From contig JACKMT010000004.1 of NCBI GenBank assembly GCA_024235255.1, positions 310,001-374,000 on the forward strand: a stretch of 64,000 nt of DNA. The letters are read 5' to 3'. The translations under genes were made by a program, and so were the position numbers. Positions 17,410 through 26,719 of this stretch are shown here, in pieces. The DNA comes from Chromatiaceae bacterium. Lineage in GTDB: Bacteria > Pseudomonadota > Gammaproteobacteria > Chromatiales > Chromatiaceae. The notes under the pieces are model-generated. The model saw only the letters and a program-made list of their open reading frames with translations. It ran no database searches and was not told the DNA's origin. How positions within the stretch are numbered: the stretch's first letter is position 1; every line of letters starts with the position of its first letter.

Positions 17410-18764
17410 GCGAGTCCGAGGGTGGCGCAGGTACCGATGACCGGGATGATGCCTAGCTTGTAACGCCAAAGCGCGAGGAAGGCGCCGACTGTGATCATTA
17501 GCGAGAACCACTCGAATCGGCCGCTGAAGGGCTCGCTCTCCGAGGCCTCGGGCCAGAGCACGTGCCAGGCGAAGAACACCGCCAGGTTGATCACCACGCC
17601 GACCACTGCGGCGGTGATGCCGGTCAGCGGTGCGGTGAACTTAATGTCATGGCGGGTCGCCTCGACCGCCGGGGCGCCGACCAGGATGAAAATGAACGAG
17701 GGCAGGAAGGTGAATATGGTGGCCACCGTCGCGCCTGCCATGCCGGCCAGCACCAGGCTGTCCGGCCCGAAGATCTCCTTGACCCAGCCGCCGACGAATC
17801 CGACAAACGCCACCACCATGATCAGCGGCCCCGGCGTAGTCTCGCCGAGGGCCAGGCCGTCGATCATCTGTGCGCCGTTCAGCCACTGGTGCTGCTCGAC
17901 GCCGCCCTGGTAGACATAGGGCAGCACCGCATAAGCGCCGCCGAAGGTGACCAGTGCGGCCTTGGTGAAGAACCAGCCCATCTGGGTCAGCGGCCCCTGC
18001 CAGCCGTAAGCCATGAATAGCGCTCCCTCGATCAGCGCCCAGATGCCCAGGCCGACCAGGATCTGCAGGATGGTCGAGCGCCAACTGAAACGCGCCCAGT
18101 CCGGCACTGGCGTGTCATCGTCTATGAGCGCGCTGCCATAGGCTTTGTCGGAGGCACCGTGGCCGCCGCCGGCCCTGAACTTGTCGGGAGCGATACGTCC
18201 GCCCAGGTAACCGATAATTCCGGCCGCGAGCACGATATAGGGGAAAGGGATATGCAGCGCGAAAATGGCCACGAAGGCAGCGGCGGCCAGTGCCCAGAGC
18301 ACCCCGTTGCGCAGCGCTTTCGAACCGATACGGTAGGCGGCAAACAACACGATGGCGGTCACTGCCGGCTTGATACCATACAGCACCCCGGCCACCGCCG
18401 GTACATCGCCATAGGCCAGATAGATCCAGGTCAGCGCCATCAGAATAAACAGCGATGGCATTACGAACAGCACACCGGCCACGATGCCGCCCAGAGTGCC
18501 GTGCATAAGCCAGCCGACATAGGTTGCGAGCTGTTGCGCCTCCGGCCCCGGCAGCACCATGGTGTAGTTCAGGGCGTGTAGAAACCGGTGTTCGCTGATC
18601 CAGCGGCGGCGCTCCACGAGTTCCGTGTGCATCATGGATATCTGACCGGCCGGGCCGCCGAAGCTGATGAAGCCAAGTTTCAGCCAATACAGAAAAGCTT
18701 CCCAGAGAGAGACTGGGGCAGGCGGGGCGTCTGTGTCCGCCAATGCTTCCGTCGTTGTCGGCAT
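17382..18764 (-). CDS. chrA: ChrA-type chromate transporter
   Basis: A 460-residue member of the CHR family with the expected internal duplication: the first half has LKLGFISFGGPAGQISMMHT and LNYTMVLPGPEAQQLATYVG, the second half TKAALVTFGGAYAVLPYVYQ and ALGETTPGPLIMVVAFVGFV. There are about ten to twelve membrane segments. Members export chromate or related oxyanions. GAGGA lies seven bases before the ATG. The final residues FFCTQN are the antisense of the neighbouring gene's end, and the two convergent genes overlap by 28 bases, so the original stop may have been lost at a rearrangement. No chrB regulator is nearby. Confidence 0.9.
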   Translation of the reverse strand: MPTTTEALADTDAPPAPVSLWEAFLYWLKLGFISFGGPAGQISMMHTELVERRRWISEHRFLHALNYTMVLPGPEAQQLATYVGWLMHGTLGGIVAGVLFVMPSLFILMALTWIYLAYGDVPAVAGVLYGIKPAVTAIVLFAAYRIGSKALRNGVLWALAAAAFVAIFALHIPFPYIVLAAGIIGYLGGRIAPDKFRAGGGHGASDKAYGSALIDDDTPVPDWARFSWRSTILQILVGLGIWALIEGALFMAYGWQGPLTQMGWFFTKAALVTFGGAYAVLPYVYQGGVEQHQWLNGAQMIDGLALGETTPGPLIMVVAFVGFVGGWVKEIFGPDSLVLAGMAGATVATIFTFLPSFIFILVGAPAVEATRHDIKFTAPLTGITAAVVGVVINLAVFFAWHVLWPEASESEPFSGRFEWFSLMITVGAFLALWRYKLGIIPVIGTCATLGLAYTFFCTQN

Positions 18765-18840
18765 TTACCGTTCCTCGTGAGTCGTTTTAGAGAGAATCGT
18801 GTTCATTCCATGGGGACGGCTGTAAAGCGGTGGCGTGCGC

Positions 18841-18924
18841 CTTTTCACCGGCGTTTGCACGATGCCGGAAATCGCCGACCATTTCGGTGTGCACTATTCC
18901 ACCTTCAGCCGGGCGGTGCACTGA
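18841..18924 (+). pseudogene. Transposase C-terminal helix-turn-helix remnant (RAYT-like)
   Basis: The frame reads LFTGVCTMPEIADHFGVHYS followed by TFSRAVH-stop. This matches the C-terminal DNA-binding helix-turn-helix typical of REP-associated tyrosine (IS200-like) transposases. A possible end, MMLDGKT, follows in another frame at about 18952-18974. No catalytic HUH region is present, so this is only a scar. The rest of the 376-base gap between ChrA and the DUF4956 gene shows nothing I can name. Confidence 0.5.
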
Positions 18925-19140
18925 TACGAGGCGTCCCAACAAGAGGACGCATGATGCTTGATGGCAAGACCTGACACTAAATTTCTCCCAATTTGCTTTA
19001 CTTTCCGCCAGTAGAAGAAGCCTATGGCAACCGAGTGTAAACCTGAACATTTGGTAATCTATCAGTCACTCTATCGCAATTACTTTCTGCAGCGCCAGAT
19101 CTAGAATGGACTCAAGCATACCGGAAATCTGGAATCGAAT

Positions 19141-19824
19141 ATGATAGAAGCATTGACCGCACAAACAACGACTGAAAGCCCATCACTGGTTACACTTTTA
19201 TTCGTTGTGCTGTTGTCCTTTGTTTTGTCCACTGCCTTGGCCTACGTATACCAAAAAACGTACAGAGGTCTTTCGTACTCCCGTACTTACGTTCAATCAA
19301 TTGTCTTGATCTCAATAATTTCGGCAGTGGTGATTCAGGCCATTGGTGACAGTTTAGCGCGCGGGCTGGGGATTATGGCAGCCATGGCCATCATCCGTTT
19401 CAGAACCAATTTTAAAGACCCACGCGATACACTGTTTCTGTTTGCCTCATTGGCTGCCGGCATCTCCTGCGGCGCCTTTGCTTTTGTAGTTGCCATTTTA
19501 GGTACATTGAGCTTTTCTCTGGCCGCGATAATTCTGTACTACTCACCACTGGGTCCGGATAAATATTTTGACGGAATGCTTCGCTTCAATCTCAAGGCTA
19601 ACTGTAATGATAATAAAAACCTTAATGCAATACTGCAGCAGCACTGTCGCTCGTTTGCGCTGGTTACCGTCAGGGAGATGGAGCAGGGCATGAGAGTGGA
19701 CTATGCGTATCATATAAAGCTCCGTAGAGGCGTGGAGAGCACACAGCTGATTCAGCAGATGAAGTCATTGGAAACAGTACAGCAGGTTGCTCTTATGATG
19801 CAGGAGGCGACGGTAGATCTGTGA
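19141..19824 (+). CDS. DUF4956 family inner-membrane protein
   Basis: A 227-residue membrane protein. Hydrophobic segments lie near residues 17-38, 52-72 and 100-135, and the conserved family block is GIMAAMAIIRFRTNFKDPRD, found at the membrane interface of DUF4956 proteins. The C-terminal 70 residues are soluble. The function of the family is unknown, but its genes commonly lie next to VTC-type polyphosphate-polymerase-domain genes and sometimes CotH-kinase genes; here a VTC-type gene is two genes downstream. The next gene's GTG overlaps this stop (GTGA), so translation is coupled. The local sequence is visibly richer in A and T than flanking DNA. Confidence 0.85.
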   Translation: MIEALTAQTTTESPSLVTLLFVVLLSFVLSTALAYVYQKTYRGLSYSRTYVQSIVLISIISAVVIQAIGDSLARGLGIMAAMAIIRFRTNFKDPRDTLFLFASLAAGISCGAFAFVVAILGTLSFSLAAIILYYSPLGPDKYFDGMLRFNLKANCNDNKNLNAILQQHCRSFALVTVREMEQGMRVDYAYHIKLRRGVESTQLIQQMKSLETVQQVALMMQEATVDL

Positions 19825-21926
19825 ATAGCCACAAGAGGATCGATTTCCTTGCTGGTCAACATCGCTCGCCGGGTGAAGTGAGAGAGTCCGCTGGAATAGA
19901 AAGAAGCTGTATTGAAAGCGTAAATGAGAAAGTTAACAGAAGGTTCAGTGGCAGCTCTCGGAAGCATCATTTGCTCATCTATTTTTGGCTACTGGCCGTT
20001 GTCGCGCTGGTTGTAATTGCGAGCCGATATCATGCATCTTCCAGACAGTTTTTCGGCATTGCAGGCAGCACGGAAAAAACGATAAGTTTTCAATACCCGG
20101 TTGAAATCGTAAATATATCCGTTGCTGAAGGATCGAAGGTCGAAAGAGGTGAGTTTATGCTGGAGGTAAAACGTTTCGATCTGGCGGCTAGTCTGTCTAT
20201 CGTCGAAGATGAGATTGCCGAGATTATGGCTCGGAAAAATGAATTGATCGCAAGCACTGCTGCTGAGATCAGACGGCTCGAAGCAGATAAACTGGCCGCA
20301 CAGTCCGAGTTGGATGTTCAATTGGCTAAAGTCGAAACTCAGTTGGCACTCAATGCACATTGGAAGAGCGATAAGCCGAACTTGCAGACAACCGAGCAGT
20401 TATCACCGGAGAATCTGTTAGCGATAAAACACCGGGGATTGCAGCAACAAAAAATACATTCCGCGACGTCTTTCCAAGCGACTATAGATAATCTGAGGCA
20501 GCAGTTGAACAGTAGTGAACGACCGGCGGATGCAAAAATCGAGGTGCTGAAAAAACGCAAGCAGGAGCTGAAGAGACAAGCAGCATCGTTAAAAGTTGAA
20601 TCCGATTTTTCCGGCAGCGTGGGCAGCGTGATGTTCACGGCGGGAGAGCAGGTGCCCAAGTTTAGCCCGATCCTAACTTTGCAAGGAGGATCCACCAGCT
20701 TTGTGAAAGCTTATATACATGAAGCGGTATTGAATGAGGTAAGAGTTGGCCAGAAAGTTTGGATCGAATCGCTCTCACCGGAAATAAAGAAAGTAGTGAT
20801 ACCTGGACGTGTTGAGAGTTTGGGCAATCGCATTGTCGAGTATCCTGAGCGATTGAAGCGCTCTCCCTTGGTCTCTGCCTGGGGCAGAGAAGTGATGATT
20901 GAACTGGAAGAGAATAATGAACTGCTACTTGGCGAGAAGGTTTCTGTATTGTTGGACCAGCCTGAATCCTGGATTGATGTCCTACCTGGTTTGCTGAGAT
21001 CAAAGGTCCTGAATAATCCGATCATAGAGTCGGTTCAGGCTAGGAATGGATCTGACGGAGTGAGAATCCACAAGATCATTGCAACAGGCCTGCAGGCTGC
21101 GGCAGCAGATTCAATAGAGGCATCCGGAGTGGTATGGGATCCTGTTACCAACGTTTATTGGATGATCAGCGACGAGGATAGTTATCTTTATCAGCTCAAT
21201 GCACAAGGGGAAATTGTGCAACGTTTGGAGATAAATGGCCTCCGAATAGATGATGCGGAGAGTATCAGTATTGACGGTGATTGTCTGTATATATCAGCTT
21301 CGCTTTCATTCAATAAAGCGGGAGTATTAAAGAACCGCAGAAGGAAACTGGTTCGGTTGCAAAGGGAGAAAAAGGGTTGGGTCTATCAGCAGGAGGTGGA
21401 TTTATACAAAGCCTTGCAGACACTCACCCACTCGGACAGTTTGGATGCGAGGACGAAAAGTTTTATAACGATGGCGACGCAGGAAGCTTCAATTGATATT
21501 GAAGCGCATCAGGTCAGAGACAATGTACTTTATCTCGGATTCAAGTCCCCACTGAACAGTGGCAGTGAGTCGGTCATTTTAAGGATCGATGATTTGGCCT
21601 CACTTTTTTCCGGCCTGCCTGTCCGCGCAGAAATATGGAGATCTTTCCAACTGGATGACGGCGACGGTAGCAACACCATGACGATATCCGACATGATATT
21701 TTTCGGAGATAAGATCTATTTGACCGGTGTGGATACCTATGCAACCAACTCGAGCAGCGGTCTCTGGGAGCTAAGCGGAGACCGGCAGCGTGCCGCACTC
21801 ATGCTGTCGTTTCCCGGTTACAAAGCTGAAGGTATCGCCATCAATAGGCAGACAAGAGAAGCCAAAATCGTTTTTGACGGAGGAGGAAAGGGCGGCTCCC
21901 ACTTTGCTCAGGCGTCGATTCACTGA
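19821..21926 (+). CDS. HlyD-type adaptor fused to a propeller-like domain
   Basis: A 701-residue two-part protein with a GTG start overlapping the previous stop. Residues 48-66 are a membrane segment (LLIYFWLLAVVALVVIASRY). A HlyD-like region follows: lipoyl half-motifs around FQYPVEIVNISVAEGSKVER and VESDFSGSVGSVMFTAGEQV flank a long coiled coil, then a beta-barrel. From about residue 415 a separate domain begins (EASGVVWDPVTNVYWMISDE, DDAESISIDGDCLYISAS, KAEGIAINRQTREAKIVFDG). It resembles DUF3616 or phytase/SdiA-regulated-type propellers. It should be anchored in the inner membrane and reach into the periplasm. I know of no characterised protein with this pairing. Confidence 0.78.
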   Translation: MNSHKRIDFLAGQHRSPGEVRESAGIERSCIESVNEKVNRRFSGSSRKHHLLIYFWLLAVVALVVIASRYHASSRQFFGIAGSTEKTISFQYPVEIVNISVAEGSKVERGEFMLEVKRFDLAASLSIVEDEIAEIMARKNELIASTAAEIRRLEADKLAAQSELDVQLAKVETQLALNAHWKSDKPNLQTTEQLSPENLLAIKHRGLQQQKIHSATSFQATIDNLRQQLNSSERPADAKIEVLKKRKQELKRQAASLKVESDFSGSVGSVMFTAGEQVPKFSPILTLQGGSTSFVKAYIHEAVLNEVRVGQKVWIESLSPEIKKVVIPGRVESLGNRIVEYPERLKRSPLVSAWGREVMIELEENNELLLGEKVSVLLDQPESWIDVLPGLLRSKVLNNPIIESVQARNGSDGVRIHKIIATGLQAAAADSIEASGVVWDPVTNVYWMISDEDSYLYQLNAQGEIVQRLEINGLRIDDAESISIDGDCLYISASLSFNKAGVLKNRRRKLVRLQREKKGWVYQQEVDLYKALQTLTHSDSLDARTKSFITMATQEASIDIEAHQVRDNVLYLGFKSPLNSGSESVILRIDDLASLFSGLPVRAEIWRSFQLDDGDGSNTMTISDMIFFGDKIYLTGVDTYATNSSSGLWELSGDRQRAALMLSFPGYKAEGIAINRQTREAKIVFDGGGKGGSHFAQASIH

Positions 21927-21972
21927 TTTGCAGCCTTTTGCTTATTTAATGAAATCCATCGGAAAAGGTAAC

Positions 21973-22794
21973 ATGCAGGGAGATAAAAAAACCGAACTTC
22001 CATCCGTGCTTGAACGGCATGAGCTGAAATACACCATACCGTATTCATATGTTGAGCCCATTACCCGTTTCCTGCTCATCTACTGCGATTACGACTATTA
22101 CTCTACCCTATCCGACGACAGGTTCTATCAGGTGAACAGCCTATATTTCGACACCCGTTGTCATGAGTTTTTAAAGCAACGCCTGTTTGGGAAGAATGGC
22201 CGTTTTAATATGCGCGTACGCTGCTACGGGCGTGGAAATATAGCGCCTTATTATCTGGAGATAAAACATAAACATGGCATAACCGGAGTCAAGTATAGGG
22301 CTAAGGCCGGGGAACACGAGTGGCCAGCGATTCTGACCGATCCGGACTATCGAGTTCAGGCAACCAAATCAGTCCAGGAAAGGAGGACCAAAGAGTTGTT
22401 CTCGAGAATAGCCTGCAGTTATTCAATCGAGCCGAAAATACTGACTCAATATCGACGTAGGGCTTTTGTTTCCAACGTGGATGAATACGCCCGTGTAACC
22501 ATGGATGTTGATATGAGGTACCGATTGCAGAGCCACTACGGTCTTGTGCCGGATGAATACATGACAAACTACGATAATGAGACAATCTACTCCAATGGTT
22601 GCAATCGAGAAGCTTCGGTAATCTTGGAGTTGAAGTGCAATATTGGCCAAGTCCCTGCATGGATGCTCGACTTGATTGCACTGTTTGAATTGAAACAGCA
22701 GGGCTTCTCAAAATACGCTAGCAGTTCCCTTGTGGCCTTGGTCGATAATGGTATCTGCTATTCACAGGGCGACAGAATAGTGCCCGACTATTAG
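21973..22794 (+). CDS. VTC domain (polyphosphate polymerase-like) protein
   Basis: A 273-residue single-domain protein of the VTC/CYTH triphosphate-tunnel type. The hallmark positions are ERHELKYTIPYSYVEPIT (E-x-K strand), NSLYFDT, FNMRVRCYG (basic tunnel strand), YYLEIKHKHG and VILELKCN. In yeast, Vtc4 with this fold makes polyphosphate from ATP; the bacterial DUF4956-linked members are uncharacterised. The start at 21973 is chosen because GGAAAAGG lies just upstream, while the earlier in-frame ATG at 21949 lacks such a site. It is the last gene of the DUF4956 operon, 46 bases after the HlyD fusion. Confidence 0.85.
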   Translation: MQGDKKTELPSVLERHELKYTIPYSYVEPITRFLLIYCDYDYYSTLSDDRFYQVNSLYFDTRCHEFLKQRLFGKNGRFNMRVRCYGRGNIAPYYLEIKHKHGITGVKYRAKAGEHEWPAILTDPDYRVQATKSVQERRTKELFSRIACSYSIEPKILTQYRRRAFVSNVDEYARVTMDVDMRYRLQSHYGLVPDEYMTNYDNETIYSNGCNREASVILELKCNIGQVPAWMLDLIALFELKQQGFSKYASSSLVALVDNGICYSQGDRIVPDY

Positions 22795-22952
22795 GCGGTG
22801 CAGCATTTTTTCACCAGTTGCCATAAACCGGACCGCCATTCTCATCCACACCCATTGTGCACCGCCGACCGACATCAAAGAAACGCTGTAAACTCCCGTA
22901 ATGCCGCGTCAACGGCTTGTCGGCTGCGGGTGGGTAGTGCAAGATCACCATT

Positions 22953-25136
22953 ATGAACACTCATTTGCCCAAAAAGACGCGCAAGTTCTCCGTTGACGAC
23001 CTGCGGGTGACCCACTCCGTACTGCTCACCGGAGATGAGGTCGAAGCGAAGCGGCGCGAGATCCGCGACTACTTCCATAAGACCTTTACCCTGTACGAGC
23101 GCATCTTCGACTGTCTGGTCGGGGACGAGGCGTTCTACACCAGGGCGACACCGCTGCGCCATCCGCTGATCTTCTACTACGGCCACACAGCGGTCTTCTT
23201 CATCAACAAGCTGCACGTCGCCAAGCTGATCCCCGAGCGGCTCGATTCAACTTTGGAATCGATGCTGGCGATCGGCGTTGACGAGATGTCCTGGGACGAT
23301 CTCGACGAAGCCAACTATAACTGGCCGACGCCGCGGCAGGTTAAGGCGTACCGCGACCAGGTGCGCGAACTGGTTGACGACTTTATCGTGCATACATCCA
23401 TCGCCCTGCCGGTGGGCTGGGACGACCCGATGTGGATCGTCCTGATGGGCATCGAGCATGAACGCATTCACCTGGAGACCACCTCCGTGCTGATACGGCA
23501 GTTGCCCATCGAGCTGGTGCGGCCCGACGCTCTGTTCCCCGAATGTGAACAGATGAGCGCCGATTTCCCCAACAACCGGCTGCTGCCGGTCAAGGGCGGA
23601 CAGTTACGGTTGGGCAAGTCGCGGGACGACCGGCTCTATGGCTGGGACAACGAATACGGCGGGCAGGATGTCGAAGTCAAAGATTACCTGGCCAGCCAGT
23701 ACCTGGTCTCGAACGGCGAGTACCTCGCCTTCGTGCAGCAGGGCGGCTACAAAACCGAGGCATACTGGACAGAGGAGGGTTGGCAGTGGCGTCAGTTCAC
23801 CCGTGCCACCCATCCCGAATTCTGGGTGGCCGATGGCGATGGTTACCGCTACCGCAGCATGACCCGGGTCATCGACATGCCCTGGGACTGGCCGGTGGAC
23901 GTGAACTACCTGGAGGCCAAGGCGTTCTGTAACTGGAAGTCGGCGCAGACGGGAAAGGGGATCCGCTTGCCGACCGAGGCCGAATGGTACTGCCTCCGCA
24001 ATGCCATCGGGACGGACCAGCCCGACTGGAGCAAGGCTCCCGGCAACATCAACCTGGAGTACTGGACATCGGCCTGCCCGGTGAACCGTTTCAAGGTGTC
24101 GGCAGCGGATGGGAGCGAGTTCTATGACGTCATCGGCAATGTCTGGCAATGGACCGAGACCCCGATCGACGCTTATCCCGGATTCCGGGTCCACCCCGTC
24201 TACGATGACTTTTCCACCCCGACCTTCGACGGCAAGCACAACCTGATCAAGGGTGGCTGTTTTATCTCGACAGGCAACTACGCCATCAGGGAGTCGCGCT
24301 ATGCGTTCCGCAGGCACTTTTTCCAGCATGCCGGCTTGCGCTATATCCAGTCCGATGTGGCACCCGAGATCGAATCCAACCCCTACGAATCGGATGAACT
24401 GGTATCCCAGTACCTGGAATTCCACTATGGTGATGAACACTTTGGCGTGCCGAACTTCGCCAGAGCGTGCGCGGAGATCTGTATCGAACAGGCGAAACTG
24501 GCGGGCATTGCGGGTGCAAACAGCCGGGCCCTCGATATCGGCTGCGCGGTGGGTCGCAGCGCCTTCGAGCTGGCCAACCATTTCGGCCAGGTGGATGCCC
24601 TCGATTTCTCCGCCCGCTTCATCTCCTCGGCCGTGGAGCTGCAGCAGAAAGGGATCAAGCGCTACTGCATCCGGGACGAGGGCGACCTGGTCAGTTTTCG
24701 CGAGATCCAGATGAGCGAACTTGGCCTGTCAGGGAATGCCGCGCGCTGCCGTTTCATGCAGGCGGACGCCTGCAATCTGAACGAGAAATACCGCGGCTAC
24801 GACCTGGTGTTCGCCGGCAATCTGATCGACCGGCTCTATTCTCCCCGCAGGTTTCTCGACATGATCCATGGCCGTATGCGCCCAGGTGGTCTGTTGATCC
24901 TGGCGTCGCCCTACACCTGGCTGGAGGAGTTTACCGCCAGGGAGGAGTGGCTGGGCGGGTTCAAAAACCAGCTGGGTGAAAATTACACCAGCCTGGATGG
25001 CTTGAGAGAGGTGCTGGGCAGCCATTTCGAGCTGATTGGAGAACCATCGGACCTGCCCTTCGTGATCCGTGAGACCCGCAGGAAATTTCAGCACACATTG
25101 TCGGAGCTGACGGTCTGGCGTTTGTGTGCCGGATAA
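22953..25136 (+). CDS. ovoA: 5-histidylcysteine sulfoxide synthase / methyltransferase OvoA
   Basis: A 727-residue bifunctional ovothiol enzyme. The N-terminal DinB-like domain has the iron-binding HX3HXE motif, GIEHERIHLETT (His169, His173, Glu175). A formylglycine-generating-enzyme-like domain follows with LPTEAEWYCLRNA, YDVIGNVWQWTETP and KGGCFISTGNYAIR. From about residue 520 there is a SAM methyltransferase domain (ALDIGCAVGRSAFELANHFG, RRFLDMIHGRMRPGG). The iron centre joins cysteine to C5 of histidine as a sulfoxide; after C-S cleavage the methyltransferase adds the N-methyl group. The OvoB-like lyase gene starts 56 bases downstream. The length and domain order match bacterial OvoA. 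Confidence 0.95.
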   Translation: MNTHLPKKTRKFSVDDLRVTHSVLLTGDEVEAKRREIRDYFHKTFTLYERIFDCLVGDEAFYTRATPLRHPLIFYYGHTAVFFINKLHVAKLIPERLDSTLESMLAIGVDEMSWDDLDEANYNWPTPRQVKAYRDQVRELVDDFIVHTSIALPVGWDDPMWIVLMGIEHERIHLETTSVLIRQLPIELVRPDALFPECEQMSADFPNNRLLPVKGGQLRLGKSRDDRLYGWDNEYGGQDVEVKDYLASQYLVSNGEYLAFVQQGGYKTEAYWTEEGWQWRQFTRATHPEFWVADGDGYRYRSMTRVIDMPWDWPVDVNYLEAKAFCNWKSAQTGKGIRLPTEAEWYCLRNAIGTDQPDWSKAPGNINLEYWTSACPVNRFKVSAADGSEFYDVIGNVWQWTETPIDAYPGFRVHPVYDDFSTPTFDGKHNLIKGGCFISTGNYAIRESRYAFRRHFFQHAGLRYIQSDVAPEIESNPYESDELVSQYLEFHYGDEHFGVPNFARACAEICIEQAKLAGIAGANSRALDIGCAVGRSAFELANHFGQVDALDFSARFISSAVELQQKGIKRYCIRDEGDLVSFREIQMSELGLSGNAARCRFMQADACNLNEKYRGYDLVFAGNLIDRLYSPRRFLDMIHGRMRPGGLLILASPYTWLEEFTAREEWLGGFKNQLGENYTSLDGLREVLGSHFELIGEPSDLPFVIRETRRKFQHTLSELTVWRLCAG

Positions 25137-25192
25137 TCCTGTTTCCTGAGCTGCCGCTCGCACAGAGCCCATAACGAGTTTTCCGATTTACT

Positions 25193-26305
25193 ATGATCTT
25201 TCCCCACTACGAGCTGGGCCGTTACCAGCTGCAGTCGGCAGCCGCGACCCGATACCTCATGGGGGCCTCAGCCCCTGAGCCGTTGCCACTCAAGGAGCTT
25301 CTGGCGCTGGCCACGGAAGATGAGCTGGAGCAGTGGCAGCATCTCCCACTGGGTTATTCGCCCAATCAGGGCGACATCGTTCTGAGGGAGAGGATCTGCA
25401 CCGCCTATCGCGGACTGGGGCCGGAAAACATCCTGGTCACCGCCGGCGCGCAGGAGGCGATCTTCATCAGCTGTCACGCACTGTTGGCGGTCGGCGACAG
25501 GGTGCAGGTTATTACGCCTGCCTTCGAACCTTTGGTCATCATCCCGCAGGCGATAGGTGCCGCTGTCGAGCGGGTGCCGCTGCGGCTGGGTCAGGATGCC
25601 TGGCATTTCGATCTCGGTCAGTGGATCGAGAGGCTGACGCAGGATACCCGGATGGCGACGGTCAATTTTCCGCATAATCCCACCGGACAAACGGTGAGCA
25701 GGGCCGATTTTACAGAGATCATCGCTGCCTGTGAGAAGCAGGGTTGCTGGCTGTTGTCCGACGAGGTCTTCCGCGGCATGGAGCATGACCCCGCCGTCCG
25801 GCTGCCGGGAGCGGCATCCGAGTATGAGCGGGGTATCAGCCTGGGGGTGATCTCCAAGCCGTTCGGCCTGGGAGGTGTCAGAGTTGGATGGATCGCCTGC
25901 CGGGATAGCGAACTGCTGCAACGGATGCTGCAAATCAAACTCTTTCTCTCCGTCTGCAACGGCCGGGCCGATGAGCTCCTTGCCGGGATGGCATTACACC
26001 ACCGGGAGGAGTTGTTGCGGGTCCAGCGGCGGCGTATCGCGGCCAATCTGGCACTGATCCGCGACAACCTCGACCGCTTGCGCCCGAGGATCCGCTGGTA
26101 TCAGCCGAAGGCCGGTTGTATTGCCTATCCCAGCCTGGCCGGACAGATCTCCGCCATGGAGTTTGCCGGGCGGTTACTCAATGAAACCGGAGTGAACATC
26201 GTGCCGGGTTCCTGTTTCCTGCAGGCGCCGTCTCATTTCAGGCTAGGCTTTGGCCGCGCTGACTTTCCGCAGGCGTTTCAACTGCTGCTCGACTGGCTGG
26301 AGTGA
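25193..26305 (+). CDS. ovoB: PLP-dependent C-S lyase, OvoB-like
   Basis: A 370-residue fold-type-I aminotransferase-family protein. Features include TAGAQEAIFISCHALL (cofactor phosphate side), NFPHNPTGQTVSRADF, SDEVFRGME and the Schiff-base lysine in SKPFGLGGVRVGW (Lys222). By family it could be an aminotransferase, but its place directly after ovoA indicates the lyase that cleaves 5-histidylcysteine sulfoxide to 5-thiohistidine. It is cytoplasmic and co-transcribed with ovoA. The symbol rests on context and family; the lyase activity is inferred. Confidence 0.85.
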   Translation: MIFPHYELGRYQLQSAAATRYLMGASAPEPLPLKELLALATEDELEQWQHLPLGYSPNQGDIVLRERICTAYRGLGPENILVTAGAQEAIFISCHALLAVGDRVQVITPAFEPLVIIPQAIGAAVERVPLRLGQDAWHFDLGQWIERLTQDTRMATVNFPHNPTGQTVSRADFTEIIAACEKQGCWLLSDEVFRGMEHDPAVRLPGAASEYERGISLGVISKPFGLGGVRVGWIACRDSELLQRMLQIKLFLSVCNGRADELLAGMALHHREELLRVQRRRIAANLALIRDNLDRLRPRIRWYQPKAGCIAYPSLAGQISAMEFAGRLLNETGVNIVPGSCFLQAPSHFRLGFGRADFPQAFQLLLDWLE

Positions 26306-26332
26306 GTGGCAGCCCAGCCACCCATTGTTGGA

Positions 26333-26719
26333 TCAGGAGAGCGCATCACACACACGCTGCAAACGCGCTCGCACCTCGGTTGCGATTTCGGCGATTTGCG
26401 GGTTGTCCACCAGCTGCAGGACCGCCTGCGGATCCATGAACGAGACGCGCACCTGGCCGTTCTCCAGCGCCTGCACCACCACATTGCAGGGCAGCAGCAG
26501 ACCAATCTCGGGATCGGCCGTCAACGCCTGGTGTGCGAACGGCGGATTGCAGGCACCGAGGATGCGGTAAGCGGGCCGGTCCACGTCCAGCTTCGCCTTC
26601 AGGGTCGCCTGCACGTCGATATCGCTCAGCACACCGAACCCCTCCTCCTTGAGCGCAGCGGTCACCTGCGCGACTACATCTGCGAAGGACCCTGTAACAT
26701 GGGTTGAAAATCCGTACAT
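26333..26719 (-). CDS. DUF302 family protein
   Basis: A 128-residue DUF302 protein. GFSTHVTGSFADVVAQVTAA, EEGFGVLSDIDVQ and RILGACNPPFAHQAL lead to EIGLLLPCNVVVQ, the conserved core; the fold forms a small alpha/beta dimer. Function unknown; relatives often lie near sulfur-metabolism or heavy-metal genes. I chose the start MYGFSTHV at 26719 because family members begin this way and GGAG sits nine bases upstream; two more upstream in-frame ATGs exist. It converges on ovoB with a 27-base gap. Confidence 0.85.
   Translation of the reverse strand: MYGFSTHVTGSFADVVAQVTAALKEEGFGVLSDIDVQATLKAKLDVDRPAYRILGACNPPFAHQALTADPEIGLLLPCNVVVQALENGQVRVSFMDPQAVLQLVDNPQIAEIATEVRARLQRVCDALS

Noticed and set aside
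22794..22866. GGCGGTGCA and TGCACCGCC inverted repeat after the VTC gene
   Set aside because: Perfect nine-base arms but a 55-base loop; too long for a terminator and no further support for a protein-binding site.
26306..26321. Short GTGGC/GCCAC stem between ovoB and the DUF302 gene, considered as a bidirectional terminator
   Set aside because: Only five base pairs with a six-base loop and no T run on either side.
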